Assembly: GCF_000143415.4 (NCBI RefSeq)
Contig: NW_003314276.1
Span: forward strand, 1,075,434 to 1,139,433
Direction of reading: 5' to 3'
DNA length: 64,000 nt
Source of the DNA: Selaginella moellendorffii
Lineage: Eukaryota > Streptophyta > Lycopodiopsida > Selaginellales > Selaginellaceae
A program made the position numbers and the translations under genes. Numbering within the stretch: the first letter of the stretch is position 1; each line of letters starts with the position of its first letter. Below are positions 52,492 through 64,000 of the stretch, piece by piece. The notes under the pieces were generated by a model, which did no database searches, had not been told where the DNA came from, and saw only the letters and a list, made by a program, of their open reading frames with translations.

Positions 52492-53059
52492 ATGGCGGAT
52501 CGCAACTACACTGTCCGCACGCGCAAGTTCATGACGAATCGTCTCCTCCTTCGCAGGCAATTTGTAAGTGCCGATCGTCAGTTTTTCGAGCTGATTTAAC
52601 ACGGTTGAGCAGGTCGTGGAGGTTCTTCATCCGGGGCGAGCCAATGTTTCCAAGGTGGGATGGATTTGTAGATTGTTTTCGAGCCTAGGCTAAGAGAATG
52701 TGGGTTGTGGATCGGTCGGACAGGCTGAGCTCCGGGAGAAGCTGGCCAAGGTTTACGAGGTCCGTGATCCCCAGGCGGTGTTCGTGTTTGGGATGAGAAC
52801 CAAGTTTGGCGGCGGAAAGTCGTCGGGATTCGGTCTCATCTACGACTCGGTCGAGGCTGCCAAGAAGTTCGAGCCCAAGTATCGGCTTGTCAGGGTGAGT
52901 GAAGTGAGCTCATGGTTTCTCGACTTGCGCTCTAACTCTGGAAGCTTTTCCCCTTGCATCTTTTGCAGAACGGACTTGCAACCAGGGAGCAGAAGTCGAG
53001 GAAGCAGCTCAAGGAGAGGAAGAACAGGGCCAAGAAGATCCGCGGAGTGAAGAAGGTCT

Positions 53060-53095
<36 letters not shown>

Positions 53096-53165
53096 GATGT
53101 GCTTGCTTGCTCCCATTCAGGTCAAGGCTTCTGGAGAGGCTCAAAAGGCAGGAAAGAAGAAGTGA
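52492..53165 (+). CDS. RPS24: 40S ribosomal protein eS24, 138 aa, five exons
   Basis: Exons 52,492-52,563, 52,613-52,654, 52,724-52,894, 52,969-53,055 and 53,121-53,165, all in phase 0. The protein starts [20 protein letters not shown], continues [20 protein letters not shown] and [20 protein letters not shown] (the most conserved eS24 segment), then [20 protein letters not shown], and ends in a Lys-rich tail ([10 protein letters not shown]). Length fits plant eS24 (about 133-138). It is a structural protein of the small ribosomal subunit. Intron 4 contains a (tc)n run of about 16 repeats. Confidence 0.97.
53057..53092 (+). repeat. (CT)n microsatellite in eS24 intron 4
   Basis: About sixteen ct units just after the donor of the last intron of the eS24 gene. 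A pyrimidine tract this early does not replace the acceptor tract. Likely polymorphic. Confidence 0.9.
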
Positions 53166-53710
53166 TGTGATTTCCAGGTAGTTTTCTTGAAATTAACCGG
53201 GCTTAGCGCGAGGCTTTCTAAGTCAAAAGAAGAAGTGTCGAGATCAAATGTATTTTCTCTCTCTCGCTTTCTTTCCAAGCGTCAAGCGTCTCGTGGTGTG
53301 TATTTACTTTCCAAGCGTCAAGCGGCTCATGGTCTATGAGTTTTTCGCTGCGTCAAAGGTTATGGATACAAGAGCGGAGATAATTCGTGAAGAACTTCAA
53401 GGTTGAAAAGATTTGGATCCAAAGAAGCAAGACCACCTTTTCTTTGTGTGATCGTGTCTTTCGACTGTCGTGACAATGTATAACATGCGACAACAAAGAG
53501 GAAAGCAATTCTGACAGTGATTTCAATAGGATTTTAGAGAAACCTGCCGGGAGAATGTTCCTGAAAGTTTACATTGAAAATATCTTAATCGATTTCGGAC
53601 CATAGGTTTTTATAGAAAGGTGGGATGGATAGATTTAGCACCAAGCCTTTGTATAAATCCTGAGAAATTCTAAACGTAAAACATCTTTCATTTGATCAAT
53701 CAATTTTCTA
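53166..53710. other. eS24 3' flank and PEBP-like promoter
   Basis: Two direct copies of ctttccaagcgtcaagcg lie at 53,270-53,325. Otherwise no feature. No ORF of interest. Confidence 0.4.
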
Positions 53711-54289
53711 ATGGCAACTTCAGTGGTGTCTTCCTTGGTATTTTTCTCCTTGTTGGCTCAAGTTTCTGTGGGTTTGCTGGTACAGTACGGTTCCACCACG
53801 GTCGGGAATGGCAATTTCATCCCCTTGAGCAGTACTGACGCGGCCCCCACTGTTGATATCCAAGGATTTGGGAAGAATGGCACTGCTCGTCTTTTCTCGG
53901 TGGTCATGGCGGATCAAAAGGCACTGGTAGCACCAAACAAAGTTTACCCCTACATCAACTTCTGGATCGCAAACATCCCAGCGGGTAGCACTGGTAAGTG
54001 TAGAACAAGACTAAGACAAATCTATTGATCATGGCTTGGCTTTGCAGGAGCTGTGAAGAGCAGCATTTTGGAGCCTTATGTTGCTCCTTCCAATACCAGC
54101 AAGAACATCCCATACCAAAATCCATTCAGTGCAAAGAACCATACTTACGATTTTGTGCTAGTCCCGCAGAGGAATCCCTTGGTGAAGCCCATGGATAGTC
54201 GAATTGTCAACTCGCTGGCGGATATAATTCAGCAGTACCATTGTGGAAGCCCTCTCCAGACTGTCTCCTTCACCACCTCGCTCGCTTGA
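53711..54289 (+). CDS. Secreted PEBP-like protein, 174 aa, two exons
   Basis: Exons 53,711-53,993 and 54,048-54,289 joined in phase 1. A signal peptide (SLVFFSLLAQVSVG) precedes a domain whose segments align with phosphatidylethanolamine-binding proteins: APTVDIQGFG, LFSVVMADQKA (where DPDAP is usual), YINFWIANIPAGSTG (HWxVxNIP) and HTYDFVLVPQRNPL (HRYxFxLY). The DPDxP and GxHR ligand-site motifs have diverged, so phospholipid or peptide binding of the FT/TFL1 type is doubtful. Several N-glycosylation sites (NGT, NTS, NHT) fit a secreted protein. Function unknown. Confidence 0.65.
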
Positions 54290-54910
54290 TGTCATTCACT
54301 AAAAAGTTGATATTTATCAACTTAACTTAATGAAATATAATACTTTTCTGTTATATAGATCGATCAAAGAATTAAAACGTGTTCTTCAGTCTCCTGCGAT
54401 TATGTTGATCATGAAAGATGAATCATGAAGCAAACATCCAGCTTCAAACTTCCAAAAATGGGCGTGGTGCGATGTTCTTGTTGATCACAGCGCGCATTCC
54501 ATGAGTTGCAATCATGCACAAGGTTTCGATGCGTGTGCTCCTTGAATCAGGCATGCATGATACGACTGATCCGCCAGTAAGTGTGAAATTTGTCTCCCTC
54601 GACACTTTGTATCACTTGAAATGTCCATGGATTCCAAATTCACACCTCTTGCTGACCACCTGTTTTTTATGCTCGTACCTTCGCAAAACAACATAGCAAT
54701 AGTTCAAGAAAAACAAATGAAAGAAAAAGGACATAGACGTACCGCATACGAGAAGGGACTACGTCCATCCAATTCCAGGCTCCAAATGTTGCCATTCTTG
54801 TCGAGAATTCTATGGCCCGGCCCAGGAGAGACTCTTCCCGTTTAGCCTACAGCTCCTCGTAGTATATACACGCGTTACGTAAAAAGAGGAATGGAGCGAG
54901 AGAATGCCTA
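54290..54910. other. Short intergenic region
   Basis: 3' flanks of the PEBP-like gene (+) and starch synthase 4 (-). Contains tatatacacgcgttacgt near 54,857. No gene seen. Confidence 0.4.
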
Positions 54911-57900
54911 TTATGCAGGTGCCCTGGACCTTGCGCGATTGATAGCTTGCCTGTAAAGCTCGATGTACTGATCAGCGGAGGAGTCCCAGCTAAAGTCTAG
55001 CCGCATTGTCTTCTTCACAAGCTGTTGCCACCACCCGGGCTTTTCCAAGTAGTACTTGATTGCACGATCTAGTGCGTAGTTCAATCCCTGCGATGCAAAC
55101 AATGGTTTATGGAAAAAATATTTCAGAAAACAGCTAGTTGTACCTGAATTTCGGCCGCCGAGAAGCTAAATCCATTGCGTTTTTCTTCCGGAATCGTCGT
55201 GTCATCGACGTCAAAGACACTGCACAGCACGTAGGACAGCGTCAAGCAGCTCGTCATCATGCATTTGAAGGAGAAAAGAACAAAGAGAAAAGAAAGACCT
55301 GTCATTTAGACCGCCTGTTCTACGTACTACTGGGATGGACCCATATCTCATGGCAATCATCTGCGCGACAAGGAAAGGATCTTCTTAGTTTGACAAGTGA
55401 GAATAGCTACTTGCCTGAGTCAGTCCACATGGTTCAAACACCGATGGAATGACGAAAATGTCCGAAGCCGCGTAGATTGAATGTGCCAAAGGCTCGTCGT
55501 ACTTTAGCAACAACCGCACATCCGAATGGCCTTCAAACTTGTAAGAAAGTTCTTCAAATTCACGCTGTAGTTAAGTAAAATGTCAGGAACTGAAAAGATG
55601 AAAAGAAAGTCACTCGAACGCACCTGAATTTCAGGAACAGGACTAGACCCCAGCAGAACAAATTGTCCACCTTTTTCTGCAGTGTGATATATTGCATGTC
55701 TTATCAAATGTACGCCTTTCTGGGGTACAAGCCTAGTGATGCATCCTATCTGAAATCCTGGTCTTAAAATCTCACAAAACAAGAATAGAAAAAAACTTAC
55801 CAAGGGCCGTTTTTTGTCGACATTTAGTCTCAATTGAGATTGAAGAGAAGCCTTGTTGGCTGCTTTGCCACTCAAATCTTCTGCACTGTATTGGTGCTGC
55901 AGTATAGGATCATATGAAGGATCCCAGGCTTCAACATCAATTCCATTCAAAATTCCATAGAACTTGTTTGAATGTACAGAGAGTGCGACTTGCAGTCCTC
56001 GGCCGGCCTGCACAACAAAGTCGTCAAGTCAAGTCATACGTAGTGATTAATTCTATTCTCAGTGAGTCAGATGTGTACCTCCGGCGCTCTGACTTCTTGA
56101 GCATAAGTTGGAGAAACGGTCGTGACAATGTTTGAGAAAACGATACCTCCCTGAGAATAAAACATGAGAAAAACAGGAGGACTGTAAAAATACCACCTTC
56201 AACAGGTTCACTCTATCATGCATGAAACTGTCCTGCATTCGATCCTGTCTGAATTGCTGCTGCACGTTCAAGCCAAAGGCAGCCAAAGCTGCAGGAGATT
56301 CCGTGCCTTGATACTCAAAATTGTGGCATGTGAATGCCAACCGAGCTGAATTCAATCCTAAAGGAACATAAATGTCCCAATATAATGGTGCCTGAAATGT
56401 GAAGTTAGTCCGAAACCAAGTTACATAAGAGTAAAATACATACTACTGCTGCAGAAGTCCAGTCATGGCTGTGGATTATGTCAGGCCTTTTGTTGCTTTG
56501 CAGAAGAAACTCTAAAGCAGCACGGCAGAAATACGTAAACCTCCTAAAGTCGTCTCTTTCACCATAGACGGTGCGCCTCGTGAAGAAATTTGCCGGATGA
56601 AAGGGCTCAATAAAATAAACAGGGAGACCTGCAAGCGCAAATTGCTCAAGCGTAACAAGTATGACGAGATTCTGGTCACCTTCAACAGTGCCCAGCCAAA
56701 CTTTGTTTTTGAAAGTTTGGTTGTCGAAAAACGATAAAAGCTCCATATCTAGAACCTATCAAGTAGAGATGGCTGAGGGACCGGTAGAAAAAATCAATAC
56801 CTTCAAGTTTTTTATGCGATCGTAATCCATGCAGTCGTATTTGGGAAGGATGATCTCAACCAAGTGGTCTTTCCTTTGCAAGGATCGGCTTAAACCAGTC
56901 ACAACATCCCCCAGGCCACCAACCTGGTAATATCAAGATATCCATCAGACGCTTATACAACCACAATTTTACCTTCGCAACTGGTGCCATTTCTGCTGCG
57001 ATGTGAACAACGTACAGTCCCGGTCTGTGAGTGAAGAATGCAAGAATGAAAAGGAAGCACTCTCATTCCAGACACTAACCTCTTTCGATCGTTGACAAGC
57101 TTCAAGAGACCAGACATGATCTCCTCGTTGCTCTTTTCCTGCAGCTGGACAAATGCATCTCGAAGTCGTGCATCTCTGCGCCATGCCATTAGCCTTAGTT
57201 CCTCGCCATCCTCAACAGTGATAACTTTGTCCAGCATCCACGCATCTATACGAAGATGTATACCCGTCCAGAAATCCCATGGCATTTCTCCTGCTGGAAC
57301 CTGTAATATCCCCGACTTCTTTTCTGATTTCAGACGCTCAAGCCTGGCCTGAAAGCCTTCCACCTCCGCTTGATAAGTTTGCAGCTGTGTTCGTATTTCG
57401 GCATCCGATTCCAGTAGCCGGTGCTGTAACAGCTGAACCTGTTCCTTGAGAGCTTTCTTGTCAGCTTGAGCGTGTTCTAGAAGTATTTTCTGACTCTCGG
57501 CCTGAGCCAATTGCACTAGCAGCTTCTTGACCTGTTCTTGTAGCATGCGGTTCTCCAAAAGTAGCCTATCGTTTGTGCTTCCAACAGCTTCCGAGCCAGT
57601 CGTCGTAGGAGAAAGCTTTTGCTCGGACAGTTTGAATGCTTCTGTAGCTGATAGCTCGGCAACTTGAAGCTCCATTTGCAGCTTACGAATATTTTCCTTG
57701 AGTGTATCGTTTTCAGCCTTTGCGTTCTCGAGGTCCGTAAGGGACACCGTGTTCTCTTCCAGCCTCGACTCTAACGACTGGAGCCTGTCTTGAAGCTCTG
57801 TTTTATCAGTTCGTAGTTGTTTCAGCAGCTCATCCTTGCTTCTCAGATCGGCAAGACTTGATTTCAGTGATTCCACCTCCTCCTCAAATTTAGTACCTTT

Positions 57901-58875
57901 GATACTAGAGCTTTTGGTTGTCAGGGCCTGTTGTTGCGAGTCCTCTTTCTCCTTCAGCTTCTTTTGCAGGATTTGCACCTCGTCCTGGAGCATTTCATTC
58001 TTTAATTTCTCTTGCTCGGCCAGCTTTATCTTTGCACTTGACTCGGCCAGCCTCGTCCGCAACACCTCTACTTCTGCTCGCAAGCTATCCTTCTCCCGGC
58101 GAGATTCCTGGAGGTCTTTGAGCGCTCGAGCTCGGACCTGGTTCAAGAGTAGAATATCTTCAACCAGAACATTTCAATCAGGACGTGAACACGATCGAAA
58201 ACTCAAGGCCTGGGCTATGGTTAAGGACAGTACCCACTTTTTTCGGCTTCTCTGATCATTAGCAGCAGGTCTTCAATGCTAACACTGAAGGACCGCTTCT
58301 CTTCCACGTCCAGACTTTCCTCAGTCTATACAAAAAGAAGGAAGAAAAGAACGTATGAGAAAGTTGGTATTTCAAACTGCTGCTATGGAGAACCTTGGAG
58401 TCCTTCGATGGAAAGAATGGACCGTTTGCCAGCATTTGGACATTCTTCTCTCCCTCGGAGCCCTCATCTCTCGCCTCTTCCGATGGAAAATCCTCGGCAT
58501 CAACCGCGAGACGCTCTCGAGCGCTCTTCTCCGCTTGTAATCTTTTCCTGCGAGGTAGCGAGTCAGAGAAGAGAAAGAAGAAAAGCGAGAAAGAAGGCTC
58601 TACAAGGATTTCGATGGATAATACCTTAGATTCTTGTGGCGCAGCCGGCAGGACGTGAAAACGAGCCTCGGGCATGGATTGCAATGGCCGATCCAGGAGT
58701 CGCCGTGCAGCTTCCTCAAGCTGGCGATGGAGCTGAGCGATCGCGCCGCCGCGACGGTAATCATCCCCCCGGTGGTGAGCGCCATCTCTGTGCTCATCCA
58801 GCGAGAATTTGGGGCGGCATTGGCGATCATCGCCCCGCCTCCGCCATAGCCACAGCGAGCCAACCACAGAGTCAC
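54911..58875 (-). CDS. SS4: Starch synthase 4-type glycosyltransferase, 1022 aa, 16 exons
   Basis: The N-terminus (58,625-58,875) is Ala/Ser/Arg-rich with a plastid-transit character. Exons 3-4 (58,238-58,325; 57,080-58,157) encode ~360 residues of coiled coil, the SS4 hallmark that anchors granule initiation at thylakoids. The GT5 catalytic part follows: [16 protein letters not shown] then [15 protein letters not shown] (ADP-glucose loop, KVGGL), [41 protein letters not shown], and in GT-B domain 2 [35 protein letters not shown] and RTGGLNDSVFDVDD. It ends [10 protein letters not shown]4 elongates glucan primers and controls starch granule number in plastids. The intron after GLTQ has a GC donor (55,414-55,413). 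The summed exon lengths are a multiple of three with no internal stop. Confidence 0.94.
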
Positions 58876-59047
58876 GCTTAGGGATTTCGATAAAAAAGAA
58901 TCGCTAAACTATACCGTACTACAATAGTCACAGCATTCCGTACAATGGAAGTTTGTGAAATACTAAAACACTGTTCTTTCAGCATCATCATCATCATCAT
59001 CCTATAGACAAGGTGGTGTTTTTGTGATGGTACAAAAGCATCAATTT

Positions 59048-62017
59048 TTACATGCTCGCGGCTCTTTCGAGCTCCAATTCTTCCTCCGCCTGAGAAGAGA
59101 TTTCCAAAAGAGAATGAGGACGATCGGAAGTAGCAAACTCTAGAATGCTTTACCTGTGTCTCCAAGTATCGCACAAACGCGCCGTCTCCACGCAAGATCT
59201 TGGCACCCGAGCCGCTGTTCTCGGGAGTTCCTACTGATGCTTCGTCGATCACCACGGCGTCAATGCGCTCAATCGCGCTCTGGGACTCCGGGATCTGGAG
59301 AATAGCTAAAAAGTGAGGAGCAGAGAAAAGAGAGAACGTTAAACGCACCTCAAACATGGCATCGGTGAGGATCTGTTCCATGAGGGAACGTAGGCCACGA
59401 GCACCTGTGTTCTTGGCCATTGCTTTCTGAGCAATCTTTCGCAGTGCACCATCCGTGTAATGTAGTCGCGCCTGAAAGAAGAATCCATCACCGTGTAGAG
59501 AAGTTTTGCAAAGAAAGCACGGTGTACTTACGTTGTTCATTGCAAACATTTTCTTATACTGCTTCCCAAGAGCGTTCTTCGGCTCCACTAGAACCTGAAA
59601 AGCAAGGCCGTCCGTCAGAACTTGTTTTCTGTTGTAGAAGTCAAGTTACCTGCACAAGCTCGTCTTCTGACAACGCTGCGAGACTTACAAGAACAGGAAA
59701 CCTCCCAACGAATTCCGGAATTAATCCGTATGCTATAAGATCGCTACTCTCAACCTGTGTAGAGCACCGGTCAGATTGCGTAAGAACGTTAGTTTAGCAC
59801 CTTCTCAAGAAGTGACGATGTTACAGCCGCACTAGAAGGGCCACCAGCCCTCATATTTGCTCGGACAGGTGCTCCAAAACCTATCGACGAGTCCTGTCTC
59901 CTGAAAACAATCTCATTGTGAGCCGATGTTCAAGTTTTCGAAAGATAAACCTCTCAGAAACTGTCTTTTCCAGATCAACGAAAGCTCCTCCACATATGAA
60001 CAAAATATCTTTCGTATCCACCTAAAAACAAGACAGATTGTAACGGTTATTCACTCAAAAATAGACGACCGCACTTGCCTGGATATGATCCCCGCGAGGA
60101 TGCTTTCTAGCACCTTTCTCGGGTACATTGACAATCTGCAGGATAATCACACTAAGCTGGCAGTGGAACAGCAGAACTAACCGTTCCTTCAAGCATCTTC
60201 AACAGAGCTTGCTGAACGCCTTCGCCGGAAACGTCCCTACTTATGTTGAGACTCTCCGCCTGTGACGACAAAAGGAAAAAAATTTGTCAAAACCAAATTT
60301 GACCGGGCAGAAAAGCAGTACCTTTTTCGTTATTTTATCAACTTCATCGATATATACAATGCCCTGCTGAGCTGCTGGAACATTAAATTCCGCAGCCTGG
60401 TAGAAAAAAGAAACCAACATCTGAAGCTACAAGAAATAAAAAGTAATGTACCATCAAAAGTTTGTAGAGAATCGACTCCACATCCTCCCCGACATATCCT
60501 GCCTGCACACAGAATTATTATTTCACGAACCGGGAGAGAAAAAAAAGTCCACACCTGCGTTAGAGTGGTTGCGTCCGCAATAACAAAAGGAACATTTACA
60601 AATCGTGCAAGGGTCTTAGCCAACAGCGTTTTTCCTGATCACGACAAAGAGAGGGGTGATCAAGTTACCAAACAATTTAGCAAGAACACTCAACCTCACC
60701 TGATCCTGTAGGACCCATGAGAAGAACGTTGCTCTTCTCAAGCTCCACATCGCTGTCATCTCCTTCATCGTCGCTGCCAACAAGTTGGTCCAGTCAGTGC
60801 TCAGAGGATCACAATCATGAAAGAAAAAGCAAAAAACGGAAAAGAAAAAAGAAAGAAAAACAAAAATCAAACAAATATCTACCCTTCAGACTTGTAGTTA
60901 TTCTTCTTCGTCGTCTCGTAGTAAATCCGCTTGTAGTGATTGTATACTGCAACCGAGAGCACCTACAAATACAAAAACCAACGCAGCCATTAGCGACGTC
61001 TCGAAGCGGCCGAAACAATAAATAAGAAAGATCTCAATAGCTCACCTTCTTGGCACGTCCCTGGCCGATGACATACTTGTCAAGAGCATCACAAATCTCC
61101 TTCGGCGTGGGTAATTCCTTACCCAAGTTCGAGCCACCCCAAGTGTCCTTCACACCGTACGAACCACTCCCTCCAGATCCTCCTCCCGATCCAAGCTGCG
61201 CTCTCACCAAGTTGGTATTGGGAGGATACGGCGGGCACGGTGGCTGAGACATCGCTACCACCGGAGGCAAATTCACTCCAGCGCCCTGCTGCCAATGCTG
61301 TGGATTGTCTCCATACCTCCTCGACCCTTCACCACTTGCTCTATCAAAATCAAACGGTCCTCCTCCAGTAGCCTGGCTCTCACTTAGAACCAAAGACTTG
61401 CCCCGCCTCGGGAACTTGTTCTCCAGATCCTTGAGTACGTAGCATGGCACCGGGAGCGACCAGTATGCTCCACAGTTCGGGCAGCAGCACATAGACTCGG
61501 CCACTTTGGACGAATCCTTGCCGGTTCCTCCTCCCTGTTGCAAGCTGCCCGATATAAACACCGGCAAGCTCGACGTAAAAGTGAGCGTCAAACCGGTCAG
61601 GCAAGTCGGGCACCGAGAAGAGGCCCTGAAGCTCCAACACCGCTCGCCCTCCTGCTCGACCAGCGAATTTTGCCTCTTCTTATCCACAGCATCGCTGACA
61701 GGAGTGGAGGATGGCGGCGATGGGGGTGTCACCGTTTTCTTCCTGCCTCCTTTGGGCAATCCCATGGCGCCCCCGGGATTTAACTCGTCGCCCTTGTGCG
61801 TCGTCGATACCGCGGGAGTGGTGTGGAGCCAGGCTGAATTGGAGAGCCCGAATGGATTGCCGAAGAGCGCCGGGCTCGCGGCGGCATTGCATGATACGGA
61901 TTGATAGGCGCCCGATTCTCGAGAAATGCTGGCATCGGGTCTCGAGACGTACACCAGAGCGAACCTGGCGGCCGCAATATCGCTCAGCTTCCTCCACCGC
62001 GTCAGAGATCCCGCCAT
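59048..62017 (-). CDS. CLPX: ClpX, ATPase subunit of mitochondrial Clp protease
   Basis: Exon 1 (61,046-62,017) encodes an Arg/Ser-rich mitochondrial presequence ([20 protein letters not shown]), a Cys-rich zinc-binding part (CPTC...CPNC), a Gly-rich linker and [20 protein letters not shown]. Later exons give the AAA+ core: [18 protein letters not shown] (Walker A), [15 protein letters not shown] (pore loop), [11 protein letters not shown] (Walker B), [12 protein letters not shown] (RKH loop), SIGFGAPVR (IGF loop for docking ClpP), [16 protein letters not shown] (sensor region) and [15 protein letters not shown] (sensor 2 GAR). It ends ELERAASM at 59,048. ClpX unfolds proteins for ClpP. Every functional motif is present. 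The gene is tandem with starch synthase 4, 172 bp apart. Confidence 0.95.
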
Positions 62018-63148
62018 AGCACTTCTCGAGCTGCCCGGACAAACCCTACGTGCGCATTCTCGGCTGGGAACAGAAAATCCGTGAAATTCTGGATCCCGAT
62101 GGAGCTGCCAATCGGGGAGGGAAGAATTTCGAGCGAAATGGATCTAGAGCCCCGATCTTGACGAGAAACTGGCCGAATTCCTAGATTTTCCTGGCGGCAT
62201 CGATCAAATACCCCACCTGGCCATCGCCGCGACAAGATTTGAGACGACGCGCCAACGCTCCAAGACGCCGATGGGGATCTAATAATCCAGCCCTCACAAG
62301 AAAACTCCTCTCTTTCTCCTCCTAGCCCAAGAGAGAATATTCAGTCAGTGAAAATGGGTATATTCACCGCCGTTCAGTTCATGCATGTCTTGGCCACCGG
62401 CACCAGGCAGTCATCCGGTAAATCACCTTGTCTATTCACCGTTTTACCAGCGCTCGATCTTATCCACATACCGGCTGCCGCCGGTGTTTTGCGGCCAGCT
62501 CCGAGTCTCCGCCATGTGGCTCATTGGCCACTGTACATACGATTAAAAGATAATGGCGTGGTTGGTACATGGTTTCCAAAGGATATGAATGTTCCAAATG
62601 ATTTTCTTGCGCCATACTCCATGCCCGATGGCCACATTTTCCGTGCGTACGGAGATTTGACCAGCGTTTACTTTCCATTCCAGTGGAGAAATCTCCGCCT
62701 CGAGCTGCTGGCCGTCGGATGCGCTCCTCCCATCGTGGCCGCCCACATCGTCACAATAAAATTAGTGTGGAACCAAAGAAGGGTTCCGCCATAGCCGATC
62801 GGGGAGGAGGACAAGGGCGCCGCGCCGATGCTCGTCGCCGCCACTGCCGCTGCCGCCGCGCCGATCTCGATCTCCACCGCCTCGCCGCCGCCGCTGCCGC
62901 CGCCGCTGGAGCACAGGATTTCACAGCCGGAGCAATCCCCGGATCGATCATGTTCTCCCCGGAGCGGCAGCAGCAGCGGCAGCAGTGAATCGAGGGAAAT
63001 CTCACGAGCACAGGCAAGTGTGTGGGCTTTGCGACTGCTAGATGCGTAGGCCGGTGGCGCGAGGAAGGGAAATCTCGAGCAAGAAGGGGTTTTTGGGCAG
63101 CACATCCTAAAGAAGGGTTTTTGCTTGCTACCACCAGGCAGTCCAGAC
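62018..63148. other. Divergent region between ClpX and PP2A B'; uncertain 148-codon ORF
   Basis: Likely holds the ClpX promoter at the left and the 5' UTR or a 5' intron of the B' gene at the right. A plus ORF at 62,348-62,794 (148 codons, starting MKMGIFTAVQFMHVL) and a GC-rich, Ala/Ser-rich overlap on both strands (62,680-63,050) have no family signature. The ccgccgctgccgccg-type triplet repeats explain the open frames there. No gene is called with confidence. Confidence 0.35.
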
Positions 63149-64000
63149 ATGGTCAACATAAAGCTCAAGCAATTAATTCGCAAGCCGTCGTCCAGGAATG
63201 ATAGCAGCATTGAGTCCTCGATTGGCGCTCCAGCTCCTCATCCAGGCGGCATAATGCCGGGCTCTACCAGTGTTCCTTCCAATCCTGGCTCTCGATCTTC
63301 GTCTTCCTCCTCCGGGCCGGTGAATGGGCTCCTCCCACTGACCAACTTTGAGCCGCTGCCGCTCTTCCGCGACGTTCCCAGCTCCGAGAAGCAATCGCTC
63401 TTCGTCAAGAAGCTACATTTGTGCTGCTGCGTGTTCGATTTCACTGACCCCTCCAAGCACACGCGAGAAAAGGAGATCAAGCGGCAGACACTCCTGGAGC
63501 TCGTCGACTACGTCACCTCGGGGTCGGGCAAGTTCACCGAGAACGTCCTCGAGGACATGACCAAGATGGTGTCGGCCAACTTGTTCCGGAGCCTGCCACC
63601 CTCGTCCCGCGAGAACAGTGCCGTGTCCGAGAGCTTTGACGAGGACGAGGAGCCGGTCATGGACCCGGCATGGCCGCATTTGCAGATCGTCTACGAGTTC
63701 TTACTCCGCCTGGTGGTGTCCACCGAGACCGACGCCAAGGTCGCCAAGCGCTACATCGACCACTTCTTCGTGCTGCGGCTGCTGGATCTCTTCGACTCGG
63801 AGGACCCCCGAGAGAGAGAGTACCTCAAGACCATCTTGCATCGGATCTACGGCAAGTTCATGGTCCACCGCCCCTTCATCCGCAAGGCCATCAACAACAT
63901 CTTCTACCGGTTCATCTTCGAGACGGAGAAGCACAACGGCATCGCGGAGATGCTGGAGATCCTGGGCAGCATCATCAACGGGTTCGCGCTGCCGCTCAAG
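63149..64000 (+). CDS. PP2A regulatory subunit B' (B56), N-terminal part
   Basis: Starts [20 protein letters not shown], then a Ser/Pro/Gly-rich N-terminus, and from about residue 65 the conserved B56 HEAT-like region: [113 protein letters not shown], then [20 protein letters not shown]. The frame is open to the window end (284 codons); full proteins have about 490-520. B' subunits select substrates for protein phosphatase 2A, in plants linked to brassinosteroid and stress signalling. No intron within the visible part. Confidence 0.95.
   Translation, partial: MVNIKLKQLIRKPSSRNDSSIESSIGAPAPHPGGIMPGSTSVPSNPGSRSSSSSSGPVNGLLPLTNFEPLPLFRDVPSSEKQSLFVKKLHLCCCVFDFTDPSKHTREKEIKRQTLLELVDYVTSGSGKFTENVLEDMTKMVSANLFRSLPPSSRENSAVSESFDEDEEPVMDPAWPHLQIVYEFLLRLVVSTETDAKVAKRYIDHFFVLRLLDLFDSEDPREREYLKTILHRIYGKFMVHRPFIRKAINNIFYRFIFETEKHNGIAEMLEILGSIINGFALPLK

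Noticed and set aside
62348-62794. Independent 148-residue protein gene
   Set aside because: No family signature, and it overlaps the probable 5' UTR or promoter of the PP2A B' gene; listed only as uncertain within the intergenic entry.

Overview
The window is nuclear plant DNA, most likely from a lycophyte of the Selaginella type. The inference rests on very short introns (about 50-110 bp), compact intergenic distances, a PLS-type PPR gene with no introns, plant-only families (PLATZ, GASA/snakin, UGT with PSPG box, starch synthase 4, plant MED26) and Copia retroelements. No database search was possible; product names come from recognised motifs.

Bases 1-36,000 are a rearranged, repeat-rich zone. 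It holds an NB-ARC fragment, a frameshifted F-box gene, two Copia retrotransposons in opposite orientation (3.0-10.4 kb), and a duplicated array built around seven remnants of one short-chain dehydrogenase/reductase (SDR) gene (10.4-34.4 kb). The array also contains three remnants of a PPR E-motif, three copies of a ~210 bp SINE-like repeat, a duplicated basic-protein exon, and a thylakoid (PsaN-like) gene that is intact in one duplicate and truncated in the other. A frameshifted O-fucosyltransferase and a frameshifted GDSL esterase lie inside the array. Only a UDP-glycosyltransferase and the PsaN-like gene look intact here. Shared lesions (the same CGA-to-TGA nonsense change in four SDR copies, the same repeat insertion beside two of them) show that some copies were duplicated after they were already dead.

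Bases 36,000-64,000 are ordinary gene space in which nearly every gene is readable exon by exon. In order: a PPR protein (+), a TSSC4-like protein (-), a MED26-like Mediator subunit (-, nine exons, 552 aa), two GASA/snakin cysteine-rich peptide genes tail to tail (+ and -), two tandem PLATZ zinc-binding transcription factors (- and -), ribosomal protein eS24 (+), a secreted PEBP-like protein (+), starch synthase 4 (-, 16 exons, 1022 aa), mitochondrial ClpX (-), and the 5' part of a PP2A B' regulatory subunit (+) running off the right edge.

The points most worth following are the SDR array as a record of pseudogene duplication, the cluster of four P1BS-like (GNATATNC) palindromes upstream of one GASA gene with three more upstream of its partner, and the very short (~105-110 bp) terminal repeats of the plus-strand Copia. 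I did not find anything I would call a new molecular system.
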